From Henricia sp. BOLD:AAB3569 (taxonomy: Eukaryota > Echinodermata > Asteroidea > Spinulosida > Echinasteridae), in contig JBBELK010000316.1 of assembly GCA_037783545.1 (NCBI GenBank), forward strand, positions 62,001 to 126,000: 64,000 bases of DNA. The letters are read 5' to 3'. Shown here one piece after another: positions 36,701 through 46,600 of this stretch (within the stretch, counting starts at the first letter, position 1; every line of letters starts with the position of its first letter). Under the pieces are notes generated by a model. It was given only the letters and a program-made list of their open reading frames with translations, was not told the origin of the DNA and did no database searches. A program made the translations under genes and the position numbers.

Positions 36701-37359
36701 GTATTTGAACAAAAGAGTATTCAAAGTGTCTTGTTCCTGAACAAAACTGTAATTTAACGGCAAATCGTCTGTAATCAAACAGACAAATATGTTTAAAATG
36801 TACACAGACGGAAGAATGTTTGTGCAATAACAACAAATTTCAAAAACAGTAAAAGTTACCGTTCGTTTTTTACTTTTTCAACAGAAAAACGACTGTAACA
36901 CAACACATTTTTGTTTACAGTGTAACACCTATGGTGTTAAATTTTAACACCGGGCTGAGTATCTATTTAAAAAACAACACCACCGGTGTTAAATTAACAC
37001 CACAGTTTTTGCAATGTGTGCGACTCATTTCGCCGTAGCGGTTGTCGTATTCCACTTCAAAATCGTGGGACAGGGGCAATAATTATTTAAACGCCAATGT
37101 TTTTTTACGACAGAAAAGGAGAAATGAACAAACTTACCTCAGTATCCCTCGGCAAAAGGACTATCTCATACCCTGGTAGAATCTCGGGGTCCGAGTTGAT
37201 ATCTTGTATGGCTAAGTTCGCGGCCCGGAGCGTCGCCCAAGCACCGGCCCACGGCCCTGAGTAAGGAAACAACCCTAGCAAGTGGAGCTTAGTGGCGTTG
37301 GGGTGACCAGTGCAAAATGGTGCGATCAAAAGTAGACAGAGGAGATAAAACGAAGACAT
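21775..37359 (-). CDS. Receptor A: GABA-B-type class C GPCR, 17 exons, 784 aa
   Basis: Tandem paralogue of receptor B. Exons (minus, 5' to 3'): 37138-37359, 32162-32302, 31412-31582, 31108-31209, 30679-30793, 29896-30044, 29363-29516, 27237-27331, 27005-27068, 25751-25843, 25126-25276, 24632-24764, 24189-24296, 23662-23784, 22896-23079, 22523-22671, 21775-21975. Total 2355 nt; all splice sites are GT-AG and phases close. Start chosen at the ATG giving signal peptide MSSFYLLCLLLIAPFCTG; an in-frame ATG 57 nt upstream lies about at the expected TSS of the TATA box at 37435-37442. Venus-flytrap domain about residues 19-415; 7TM in exons 11-16; coiled coil REIHMLRQEIVRLK in exon 17. At the position of the GABA-binding Glu of GABA-B1 it reads LHKSFTYD, so the Glu is missing. 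A donor-like GTAAGG follows codon KE in exon 17; reading through reaches TAG after 14 more residues, like the layout of receptor B, so I ended the gene there. Intron 1 (4.8 kb) holds a transposon cluster. Confidence 0.92.
22083..22236. repeat. Dispersed repeat (GTTGCCAAGGTTACT family), fullest copy
   Basis: The most complete of the five copies in the window. It lies in intron 16 of receptor A, just upstream of the last exon. Confidence 0.6.
22715..22815. mobile_element. MITE arm (GACGCGCGTC family)
   Basis: TTTTCAGTGCGTCGTTTCACTC, a CGCGTG/TTTACGCGC core and GTGTGAATTCACCT recur at 40218-40310 and in the full palindromic copy at 45328-45572. In intron 15 of receptor A. Confidence 0.5.
25290..25560 (-). 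mobile_element. tRNA-derived SINE body, copy 1
   Basis: Shares GTTGCCATTATTACCACTGCCATCAGGAAATCACCAGAACC and TTAAGTGCCTTGCCCA(C/G)GGACA with 60320-60660. In intron 10 of receptor A. The tRNA-like head is degraded here. Confidence 0.6.
26013..26408. mobile_element. Dispersed DNA element, copy 2
   Basis: Inverted copy of the element at 2625-3043, located in intron 9 of receptor A. Identity is patchy, with the ends and the GAGGAATTCCTCC block best kept. Confidence 0.6.
28255..29030. mobile_element. Inverted-repeat DNA element
   Basis: GAGAGGGTGAGATTTAAAA at 28255 is inverted near 29008-29030. A second inner pair, TTAAAGTTGCACTGCCCGTGTTTGGG and its complement, is at 28274-28305 and 28697-28727. 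The middle has a run of GTACAT/ATGTAC palindromes. In intron 7 of receptor A. Confidence 0.6.
30293..30530. repeat. Low-complexity ACN/GACNAC tract
   Basis: Near-triplet pattern of GAC and AAC with Cs, open in several frames on both strands. In intron 5 of receptor A; not considered coding. Confidence 0.7.
32621..33023. mobile_element. Element with TTTCGCTGGCAGAGT ends
   Basis: TTTCGCTGGCAGAGTGTGACGTCAATTTGCG at the left pairs with CGCAATTTGACGTCACGACTCTGCCAGCGAAAT at 32988-33023. Its right end doubles as the left end of the larger fold-back 32984-34928. A third copy of the same end is at 34893-34925. Confidence 0.55.
32984..34928. mobile_element. Large fold-back element, centre near 34272
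   Basis: Without the 631 bp insertion at 33426-34056, the left and right halves are reverse complements over about 650 nt each, centred near 34272. The centre itself is a nested palindrome (CACGAGCGCGAGTGG...CCACGAGCGCGAGTGG around 34210-34335). In intron 1 of receptor A. Confidence 0.8.
33426..34056 (-). mobile_element. Harbinger-like non-autonomous element B, copy 1
   Basis: Ends GCAGCCGATTTCACGAAAC, exactly inverted at the other end; interior full of inverted TTGCGCAA/TTACGCCATAA motifs. It interrupts the host fold-back at ACCWGG: the empty site is intact at about 34520. It contains a 125-codon open stretch on the minus strand (33561-33938). Confidence 0.7.
35063..35684. mobile_element. 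Harbinger-like non-autonomous element C
   Basis: Ends GGGTGGATTGCAAT and its complement, flanked by CTG on both sides (35060-35062 and 35685-35687). Inner repeats of TTAGGACGTCCTAA, TGTGTCCTAA and GTCTTAGC-type motifs pair across the element. Its interior carries a CGTA microsatellite. Confidence 0.65.
35421..35458. repeat. (CGTA)n microsatellite
   Basis: Nine or so CGTA units inside element C. Self-complementary tetranucleotide. Confidence 0.9.
35687..36316 (+). mobile_element. Harbinger-like non-autonomous element B, copy 2
   Basis: Reverse-complement copy of 33426-34056, including the same 125-codon peptide (35803-36210 with a slightly longer end). Flanked by CTG on both sides once element C is removed. 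Confidence 0.7.
36440..37137. other. Rest of receptor A intron 1
   Basis: Contains repeated short palindromes of the type GGTGTTAAATTTTAACACC (36926-37010) and ACAGTAAA-type motifs, probably a decayed MITE. No exon seen. Confidence 0.4.
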
Positions 37360-37434
37360 GGCGCCTCCTTGATAGAAAGTGGTCCTCTTCTTGGAGTTGT
37401 AAAGTTGGCGACACACGATGACAAAAACTGGACG

Positions 37435-37442
37435 CTTTTATA
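37435..37442 (-). promoter_or_regulatory. TATA box of receptor A
   Basis: Minus strand reads GGCGTATAAAAGCGTC, a full TATAAAAG match, 76 nt before the chosen ATG. A TSS about 30 nt downstream (near 37410) leaves a short 5' UTR and puts the alternative upstream ATG (37416) at or before the TSS. Confidence 0.55.
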
Positions 37443-37751
37443 CGCCCGAGTTTAACAATCTATTACTTGTATAGACGACGTGTGGTTAACAGACAGCAAA
37501 ATACTATGTGGTTTTGAAAATTTATGCACGGTTTTCCCTTGGACCTCGCATCCAAGAACTGTTTTACAAATTATAACAAAATGGTTCCTTTGTCCATCTT
37601 ATTTCGCAAAAGTGAAATCGGAGCCGGTTTTCAATTTAAAAAAAAACGTATAGGAAAAACTTTTTGGTAGAAGACGATCCAATACAAAAGTCATCACACG
37701 GGCATTTCGGATTGGGTTCGCATTTCGCTCGCGCCGTATGTGTGTTGAATT

Positions 37752-37931
37752 TTAAGTCGCTACTTGATCCGGTGAATTTTCCCTAAACGCATGTGTAGGC
37801 CTACGTGTAGGGGTTTTCATCCCATCTCTAAAACTGAGCATTTCTTCATCGTCTTCAGACTCTTGGCAGGTTACTTGAAGCGGACGAGCTAAAGTGGACT
37901 CGGTGCCCAAAAGAGCCTTGTTGAAGTTCGC
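37752..37931 (-). CDS. Possible orphan terminal exon, 59 codons
   Basis: On the minus strand an acceptor-like TTTGACAG is followed by 59 open codons and TAA. The peptide looks protein-like: it begins ANFNKALLGTESTLARPL, has an acidic run (CQESEDDEEMLSF) and ends ENSPDQVAT. An in-frame TGA lies just before the AG, so it can only start at the splice site. It sits between the end of the SRCR/SMB GPCR (40606) and the promoter of receptor A. It could be an alternative last exon of the GPCR, although joining exon 4 to it would remove TM6-7, or the end of a gene I cannot see, or chance. I recognise no family. Confidence 0.22.
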   Translation of the reverse strand, partial: ANFNKALLGTESTLARPLQVTCQESEDDEEMLSFRDGMKTPTRRPTHAFRENSPDQVAT

Positions 37932-37942
37932 CTGTCAAATTC

Positions 37943-39028
37943 ACATCTGGCAAAGGACGGCAAGTCACTTACTTTATATGATAATGATCGACAAAGAAAC
38001 AATAAAATATTCCTTGACCAATGCATAATACACACAAAGAAACGGCGGTCCTAAAATTTTATTTACAATCGGTGACAATCGCGGTCCCTATGTAACCTAA
38101 AAACAAATTACATTAAAAAGAGAATGGATATATTTGTGATTTAATTATAATACCGACGCACGATTTTCTGGCATATCACGAGTGCTTTGTCCACTGCATA
38201 ACATATAATGTATTTCCTAAGCTTAACTTTTATAGCTTGTGTTTGGTATTAATTTTTTTTTCTTTCTTTACAGAATTACTTTCGGAATTAAACAAAAATA
38301 ATAATAATAATTACAAAAAAAGGGGAAACGTGCGTAGACGGAACATTTCAAGGAAAATTATAAAATCTCTTTTTGTTTTGTTTTCGCTTTGTTTGTGTGT
38401 TTGTTTGTTTTATTTTTTTATATTATTTAATTTTTTATAAAAAATTATTATTTTTATAATTGTTTTATACTTTATTTTTGCAGGCGTTGTTTTGTTTGTT
38501 TCTTGATGTTTGTTTTACTCCTCCTAAAAACTTTTCAAAATTTGATTTTGCAGAGATCAAAGCTAAAATGTTATTGTGTTCTAATGTGATATTTTTTCTG
38601 ATATGCAAGCTAGTTGATCTAAACGTATTGATTTTAACCCCGGCCTATATATGCACTAAACCCATTGCTATTAAATTAACGCTGAAAGAGTTCGGCTCGG
38701 CCGCAGTCACGTCAAACGCTACCGCTCATTATTCAAAAAACAAACATATTCTATAAGAAAATACTCATTCCAAAATTATCGGCATTTATAGTAAGATGAG
38801 AATACGTCTTGGCGTAATCTAATTTTGTTTGATTTCAGAATGAGCATAAATGGAGTTTATCGCAGTAACACAGAAGTACGATTACGCGAGAACGATTGTA
38901 AACCATTCTGTATAGAGACGGTTTGTTTTTAATTGAAGAAAACAAAATCAAATTTACAAACAAAGCAAAACAAAACAGCCGTTTCAACAAGACTTAAAAA
39001 AAAATACAATCACCAAAGCTTCCATTTT
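37943..39028. other. Intergenic, nothing recognised
   Basis: AT-rich sequence with poly-T and AAT runs (38270-38320, 38440-38470). No exon or inverted repeat was convincing. Confidence 0.45.
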
Positions 39029-39029
39029 G

Positions 39030-39170
39030 GATTCATATACTTCATGTAAAAGCGAATGCGAATTTGACGTCGCAGAAAGTTGAACTAGTTTCAACTTGCG
39101 CGAATGTTCGCCGCGAAATGTTTGATGTCAGATTGACGTGAGATTCGCGTTCGCGTGAAGTATGAACCAG
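39030..39170. mobile_element. Short MITE (TTCATACTTCA ends)
   Basis: GGATTCATATACTTCATG...GCGAATGCGAAT on the left is inverted on the right as ATTCGCGTTCGCGTGAAGTATGAACCAG. Confidence 0.5.
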
Positions 39171-39382
39171 GATTTATTATTAGGCCTTATAGGTTGGGTT
39201 TATGAGATTAGTCGAGCAAAGTTATTGGTCAGTAAAAGTTCTCGATGTGGCTCTTAAAAAAAACAGAAAATTAATTTCTCTCTTTTATGTCAACAAAAGG
39301 GGAATAGGCTTATAATCGGGTTTCAGACATGGGGAAAGAACCAAACACAAACGTCGTTTCAGACAAGCACTTAAATAAAGTA

Positions 39383-40182
39383 CAGTTGAAGTCATAAGTA
39401 TAAATACATGTACACCACTACCATCATCACCCAAAATGGTAAACAGGACTACCCGAACCATTGCAAGGTGTGCAAGCTACAGTTGAAGTCAGAACACCAC
39501 TACCATCATCACCCAAAATGGTAAACAGGACTACCCGAACCATTGCAAGGTGTACAAGCTACAGTTGAAGTCAGAAGTATAAATACATGTACACCACTAC
39601 CATCATCACCCAAAATGGTAAACAGGACTACCCGAACCATGCAAGGTGTACAAGCTACAGTTGAAGTCAGAAGTATAAATACATGTACACCACTACCATC
39701 ATCACCCAAAATGGTCAACAGGACTACCCGAACCATGCAAGGTGTACAAGCTACAGTTGAAGTCAGAAGTATAAATACATGTACACCACTACCATCATCA
39801 CCCAAAATGGTCAACAGGACTACCCGAACCATTGCAAGGTGTACAAGCTACAGTTGAAGTCAGAAGTATAAATACATGTACACCACTACCATCATCACCC
39901 AAAATGGTAAACAGGACTACCCAAACCATTGCAAGGCGTACAAGCTACAGTTGAAGTCAGAAGTATAAATACATGTACATCACTACCATCATCACCCAAA
40001 ATTATAAACAGGACTACCCGAACCATTGCAAGGTGTACAAGCTATGTTTTAAGTACTGCATGCACGTGAGGAATTCCACAAAATCAAGACTTTAGTAAAG
40101 ACTGTTACAAAAATGGTATAAACACACCAGTTATATAACACATGGTTGCATACAGTTGCATGTATACTTCTGACTTCAACTG
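39383..40182. mobile_element. Tc1-type MITE with internal tandem amplification
   Basis: Ends CAGTTGAAGTCATAAGTATAAATACA and its complement, flanked by TA on both sides, the Tc1/mariner target duplication. The left sub-terminal region (about 97 bp, with ACCACTACCATCATCACCC) is repeated seven times in tandem, while copies at 51650-51877 and 62527-62774 have one. The repeat keeps frame by chance and gives a false repetitive open stretch on both strands. Confidence 0.8.
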
Positions 40183-40332
40183 TATATGCACTGACTAAAA
40201 TTGATAGATTTACTGTGATTTTCAGTGCGTCGTTTCACTCCAATTTCCATCCACACCGCTTTTTTCTCAAAGCGACGCGCGTCAAAAAGGCTAAGTGAAA
40301 TGCGAGTGCGTCATTATTATACAAGTGCGCAT

Positions 40333-40338
40333 TTTAAT
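40333..40338 (-). terminator. Candidate variant polyadenylation signal of the SRCR/SMB GPCR
   Basis: ATTAAA on the minus strand about 270 nt after the stop at 40606. No AATAAA was seen in this stretch, so the assignment is weak. Confidence 0.25.
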
Positions 40339-40605
40339 ATTTTAAACGTTATCTAAAGCATACAAACTTACGCTATAAAATGCCACGGTAGTGCCACTTG
40401 GAATCTACACATGCGCTGGTCACTGGTACCCATCAGGCATTAAGTTGATGCAGCATTTTCCACAGAACCAGTTTACTAACCAAAGGCGTTCGCACTTGAG
40501 CGTTAGTGCGCATGCATGTGTGTTGCCAGAATGACGTTTGATCAGTCGTGAATTGAACTTGCTCTGTGTCCATTGGTACTGATTTGTGTCTGCGACCTTC
40601 GTCGC

Positions 40606-43600
40606 CTACAACTTGGTATCATGTGTACTCTCATTCGTATTAGCAGTAACAGACGCGGTCTCCTTAGAATGATCAAGCATAGCTTTCTTGGCAAGCCTCT
40701 GTCGACGCTCAAACTTCTCCCGCCACAGATTCCTGACTCTCTTATTGAGGCAGAAGGCGATGAAGATGAAGACTCCTTGGAGGTAGTTGAGAATAATGTA
40801 GATGTAGGAGAAGACCAGGATTCCAGTCAATGATTGAGATATAAAACCAGAGATCCAAGTGACCCCTACCAGGGCGCAAAGCTGTGTTCAAAAATAAAAT
40901 GACTTTGAACTAATAATTATAAGAAATGCAGGATTTGTACGAGGTCTTTATACACAAGGTATATCACAGCTGAGCCTTGAGGCACCGTAGCACACTCTCT
41001 CAGGTTTCTCCCAAGACCTCTGACTCACCGGGAAGATGCTCTACCAGCTGAGCTATGAGGCACAGTGGTATACTGGCCTCATGTTTTCCCCCAGGACCTC
41101 TGACACACCAGGCAGATTTTCTATCAGCTCAGCTATGAGGCACAGTGGGATACCCTCTCAGGTTTTCCCCAAGACCTCCGACACACCAGGCATGCTCTAC
41201 CAGCTGAGCTGTGAGGCACAGTGGAATACTCCCTCAGGTTTTTCCCCAAGACCTCTGGAACACCGGACAGACTCTACCAGCTGAGCTATGAGGCACAGTG
41301 GTACACTCCCTCAGGTTTTCCCCAAGACCTCTGACACACCAGGCAGATGCTCTACCAGCTGAGCTGAGGCACATTGGTACTCCCTCAGGTTGAAGGGAGA
41401 CTAAGTCAGCGATATTCTCCGCATTTTGGTGGGACAGTGTAAGGGGCAGTAAAACTGACAGGTGGATATCCACCTATTTTCTCTAGCATATACCTCAACT
41501 TACCTTCGCATAGATGCTAAGTTCCTCTTTAGCGGTGTCAGCCTGGCTTTGTTTCCGCACGGCTTGGGTACCGTGTCTGTTCCTTCGGATGCTTATGACC
41601 GTAAACACGAACAAAATTAGGATATAACCTAGACATAAAGACATTGGTACCACAAACGCAACCACTTTGGTTGTTATGTTTGTGATCCAACAGATTCCGT
41701 CTTCTGCGTAAATTGGTGGGATCTTAGGACAATCGCAGACGTGTATGATCAGGCAGATTATGACTATGACTAAAGGAACGCCCCAGGATATGCATGTGTA
41801 AGCCACAAGTGTTCGGCTAAGAGTAGGTTTACGACCTCTTCGTGGTACCATAGATACTACAGTTTTGGCAACGTTGGTAGCAAGCATAGCCATCCATGTG
41901 AAAGCTGCTAGCCATGTAAAGTGCGCCACCACGGCTCCAAACTGGCAAGCTGCTTGGTTCTGACTGAACAAACCGGAGAGGAAGAACATCAACATGGCAG
42001 TGAAGAGCGCCGCCACGAGGTTCATAGTGGCTATCCCGGCGTCGTTGCGAAGCTCCGAGAAGACGCAGTAGGTTGCGAATGTGGCAGCGAGAGCTATTAG
42101 GGATACCACGGTTCCGATGTAGGAAAGCACCCGGCGAGTCTGAGGTTCTACCCCTTCTGGCTCCGCGGGTCCTATGAAGGAGCAGACGACGGCCTTCATA
42201 TCGGGAAGAAGAACAAATTCAGAAGTCATATTGGCGTCAATCGCTGGAACATATATTGACACTTCAGAGAGAGCGGTGTATTCATTTGCGTCGAGTGTCA
42301 ATAGAGCCGAACAATTCAGCTCGCTGATTTCCAAACATAATGAGGGTACCTTTTCTTTTGAAAAGTTGTGAGCATTCGCGATATAGCTGAACTTGACAAA
42401 GGTTAGCAGCGACCCTTGATAATTGGGGAGGATTTGATTTCCTTTTGACTTAAATGCGTTGCAGATTTTAGAGCCGTTGTACGAAAAGGGGATGTGAACA
42501 GACAAGGTACTTATGTTGCATGGCAAGGACTCTTTAGAAAGTGCTGGTTCCACCTTCTCGATGACGTCATCAAATGCAAGTTCAACATGTTCGGCATCTT
42601 GGGCCGAGTTGACCAAAACGGACACAGATAGTGTCTCGGAGCTTGCATCGGTCCGCGTGTGGAACTCGATGGGGCTCTTCAACCCAGAGCCATCAACAAG
42701 GCATTCTGCAAGAGACGTCAGGGTACCGTTTGTATCAGGTGGGGGAACATACGACACGGGAACACACTCGTTGCCTGAAATTATGAATCCAGCTGCGCAA
42801 CTCAGAACCCGACACTTTTCCAGGAACGGATCGTAGATCTGGCCCTTTGAACAAGACTTTCCGTAAATTGAGGAAGTCGACTTGAAGTCGAACAGAACCT
42901 CGATGGTCAAGAACCCGTCCACTGGAGGACAGAAACCATGGCAGGGTCCCCAGGGTTCGGGCACGCAAAATTCCGTACACGCCATATCATTGCAAGAGTG
43001 TTGTGGTTCCACGTTTTCGCCATTACACATCGCGCAGTGTGGGTTTCGGTATCTAGTATAAAACAATATCATGCGGCTTTTGATGGGTGCGTAATAAGCC
43101 TTACAGGCCGCCTCGAGACGAGACCCCCGGAATGCTTCCAAGCAGGTGTCTATAAGATGCGCTTTGCACGTTCTTACGGCCAAGTGACCAGTTGGTGGCG
43201 TTACAACCCAGCCTAGAGTCGGCAAGGTTGCGTTCAGTGAGCCAAAAACATGGGGATTTGATGGATTCTGTCGATTGTCAGCAGCAGCCACGCTCCATCT
43301 TTTTAGGCCATCTAGAGGCCGCCCGTTGCATATGGCGCAATATACATTCTTAAAATCCACGCCATCTTCATCGTAAACGGGCATGGAACCGATGACGTCA
43401 TTGTCGTCCACCGGCTGTTCGCACAGGTCACGTGTCCCCGCGTCCGTCCAGCTGATTGGACAGCGGTTGACGACCACATAGCCAATGTTGGTGAAACGAC
43501 TTCCGGGAAGCCACTCGCAACCGAAGTCTTGAATTGTAAACCCGCCTATTTCTAGGCGTGGCACCCCCTGAGGGCACATATCTTCGTAGTCGTAACAACA

Positions 43601-46600
43601 GTCGTCAAACAGACTGCACACGTTATCGCATTGGCAGTAGTGAAATTTGACGTCTTTCGAGTCGGCAATTGGGTGGCTCTGCATGCAAGTATCGCCGCAG
43701 AGTTGCTTGGAACCGCACAAATAAGCAGTTTCTCCGTACTCCCTGACGTCTGAAACAGAAAGACCGAAGTTTTCTTACATCATGCACTTCCAACGTGCAG
43801 CCATCAAGTATGCGAGGCAAAAAATCAATCCAAATTAATTATAAATGTAGAAGATTAAATGTTTGTAATTGGTTTATTAGATATATGAACACTTTTAACC
43901 ACATGTATCATAAAACCAATTTTAGGTTTTTAGCCTGGAGAAATCCGAGTGGGACGAGCTGACGTCTTGAGCTGCATGCGTATCTCACAAACATCCCTAT
44001 AGGCGTAGAGGTGCTCAGGAAGGCACTTCAGGCTGAGTGACGCGGATGCTGCTGCAGTCAGCCTTACCACAAAAGATGTTCATATACACGTTTTTCAAAG
44101 AACTAAATTAGACCCAAGGCATCGAAATTTAAGTCACGGTTTGTTTAACACGCAGGTTTCCCTGTGCTCATACAAACTGTCCAGTTCCCTGAGACTCACA
44201 CACAAAATAGCACATGTAAGAAAGTGTGACGTCACTGTTTTTGGCCTTTTAACCAACTGAAGTTAAGTTGGTTGGACTTACCTGTGAAACATTCCAGAGT
44301 AAAGTAACCCGTGCAGTCACGCAGAGAATAAAACTGACACTCCGTGAGACTGCTCTCGTTGCCAGCGCAACCAATATCCACAAACAACGTGTAGCTGGGG
44401 CGATGCCTAGGATCGAGAGTCTCGGGCGCAAGGTATTGAACATCAACTGCTCGATCTGAATAACCGAGCTCTCGGCACGCCACGCTCCCTTCCCTCAGAT
44501 AGTGGAAGCCGTGGTTACAGATAGCGGTCCATTCGTGATCTGGTCCGCACCGGCCCTGGAGCAGGCCCGTCAAGCGGTATGCACCCTCGTCTAGGCGAAG
44601 CTCAAAGTCGGGCATGTCTGGAAATGGATCATTTCAAAACTTACAACAATAATCCAAGCGACTGTCGTATTTAAATGGCGTCGGTTCAGGCCCGTCTACA
44701 TGAGCCAACATTTTGTCGGCCAACAAGGACACCCGAACATGAAGTTGGAACTTGTTGGGCGTTGCATGGATGCGCTCGTCAACACGACCCAACATGATCC
44801 AAAGGCTGCTGCCTTTACGTGACAGGCGTTCTGCTCTGCTATTGGCACCTCTTCGTCCAACAAGCCCCAACAAAGTTGGGCGATAGCTACATGGCCTAAC
44901 TTGTTGAATGGTGTTGGGCGTTGTCTGGAGGCACGGTGGCGTCCACACCATTCAACCTTTGGTCATCAGCCGACATCGTCAGACAAGTGTTGGTTCTTGT
45001 TGGCCTATCAATGTTAGCTCCCGGAGACAGGACTCCAGCAAGATTTTTGACATGCTATTCCCAACTGACCCTAAACCTTAACACATTACCTTTTGTTAAT
45101 GGGTCACGCCCCTAAAATTGTTATACAGTAAAAGGTGGTATACCCTCTGACTGCCACATATCGTGCACCAAATGTCACATAACCATGAAAATTCAAAAAC
45201 GCGATCATTTAAATCGTAGTTCAGACAAAATGGCGGCGTAATACAAGGCATCGCATCAATCACCATTCTTTGCAAGTTCGTATCCACTTTTGGGTAGGTC
45301 ACATTTATTGTTTATTGTATAACAATAAGGGTGGATTTACACGGGAAATTGCGACGCGCGTCGCTTTGAAAAAAAGTGGCGTGGTGGGAATGTGGAGTGA
45401 AACGGCCACTAAAAACCACAGAATCAACTTGGGCCGAAACTATTTTTGTGATTTTTTGATTTTCAGTGCGTCGTTTCACTCAAAATTAACTTCGCGCCGC
45501 TTTGTTTTCCAAAGCGACGCGCGTTGCATTTACGCGCGAGAAGCGGAGAAGGCTCAATGTGAATTCACCTCAATGTACGAGCTGACCACAAACATGGTCG
45601 CTATGATGCAAAGTGTCTATCGACTCGCACGTCTTACCTGCATAACCACAGGAGAGCCACATGTCACGGTCGTGGGAACACGTTGGTCCAACATCAGGCA
45701 GCACCAAATTACACCCGCCTGCGGTCCGATCATTCGCGTCCACGGCACATTGTACCAGATAGGACACACTTCGGACGTTTACCAGCGACGCGTCGTCCGT
45801 GCGGCTGGTGCCCGCGTAGTCTTGACCGCAGGCAAACGGGTAACCGAGCCGCCTGCACATCTGGAACGGGACGGCGTGGCTGAAGAATGGTTCGAAACAC
45901 ACGGTTGTCCAGGGTGCGTCTGGGAACCAGCGAATGAGCACGCGGCCTTCGTTTGCGGATGTGCCATTGACGAGTCGGATGTACGCCTGATCAATGTCAC
46001 CTTCTTGTCGGCCTATTGCTGTTAAAGAAAATTACACGGTTGGAAAACTTATTTCCGTGTGCGTGTATGATAAAAACCAACCTTTGTATTAGTCAGCAGT
46101 ACCTCATCTACGTTCCGAGAAAACAATGAAACTGTGTCCATGCTTTTCACGAAATGTTGCGAACCCGCCGTCCTATTTAGGCTGGTTCCGTGGTTATACT
46201 GCACGGAGAACGGAACCATAACACCACGGTATAGTCAGGGGGCCGAGTTATGTTTACATATAAGGGTGTCCTTTTAAAAATGTGGTATGCACACACATTT
46301 ATATCAACGTATCTTCAATAGACCGTATCGAATAGCCGCCATTTCGTGTGGCAGTTTCTTTGTTCCTTGAGAACATGAATGATTGCACATATTGTGCTTC
46401 CATTGTTGAACGGTTTAAAGGCACAGGCTCGTCAGCAATGCGCGCGCGCCAAATTCGTTCCACAAAATACGCAGCTCCATGCCTTTGCTATGGAGCTGCG
46501 TATTTCGTGGCACGAATTTGGCGCGCGCGCATTGCTGACGAGCCTGTGCCTTTAAGTAACAAAAGGTGCCCCACGAAATGGCGGCTATTCGATACGGTCT

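Noticed and set aside
39509-39857. Repetitive protein on either strand
   Set aside because: Open frame arises from the 97 bp tandem unit of a MITE and breaks where unit length changes.
42174-43216. Plus-strand open stretches
   Set aside because: Shadows of the large GPCR exon on the minus strand.
45270-46025. 251-codon plus-strand gene
   Set aside because: It is antisense to SRCR exon 2 and a MITE; the minus strand encodes a clear SRCR domain with correct splice sites.
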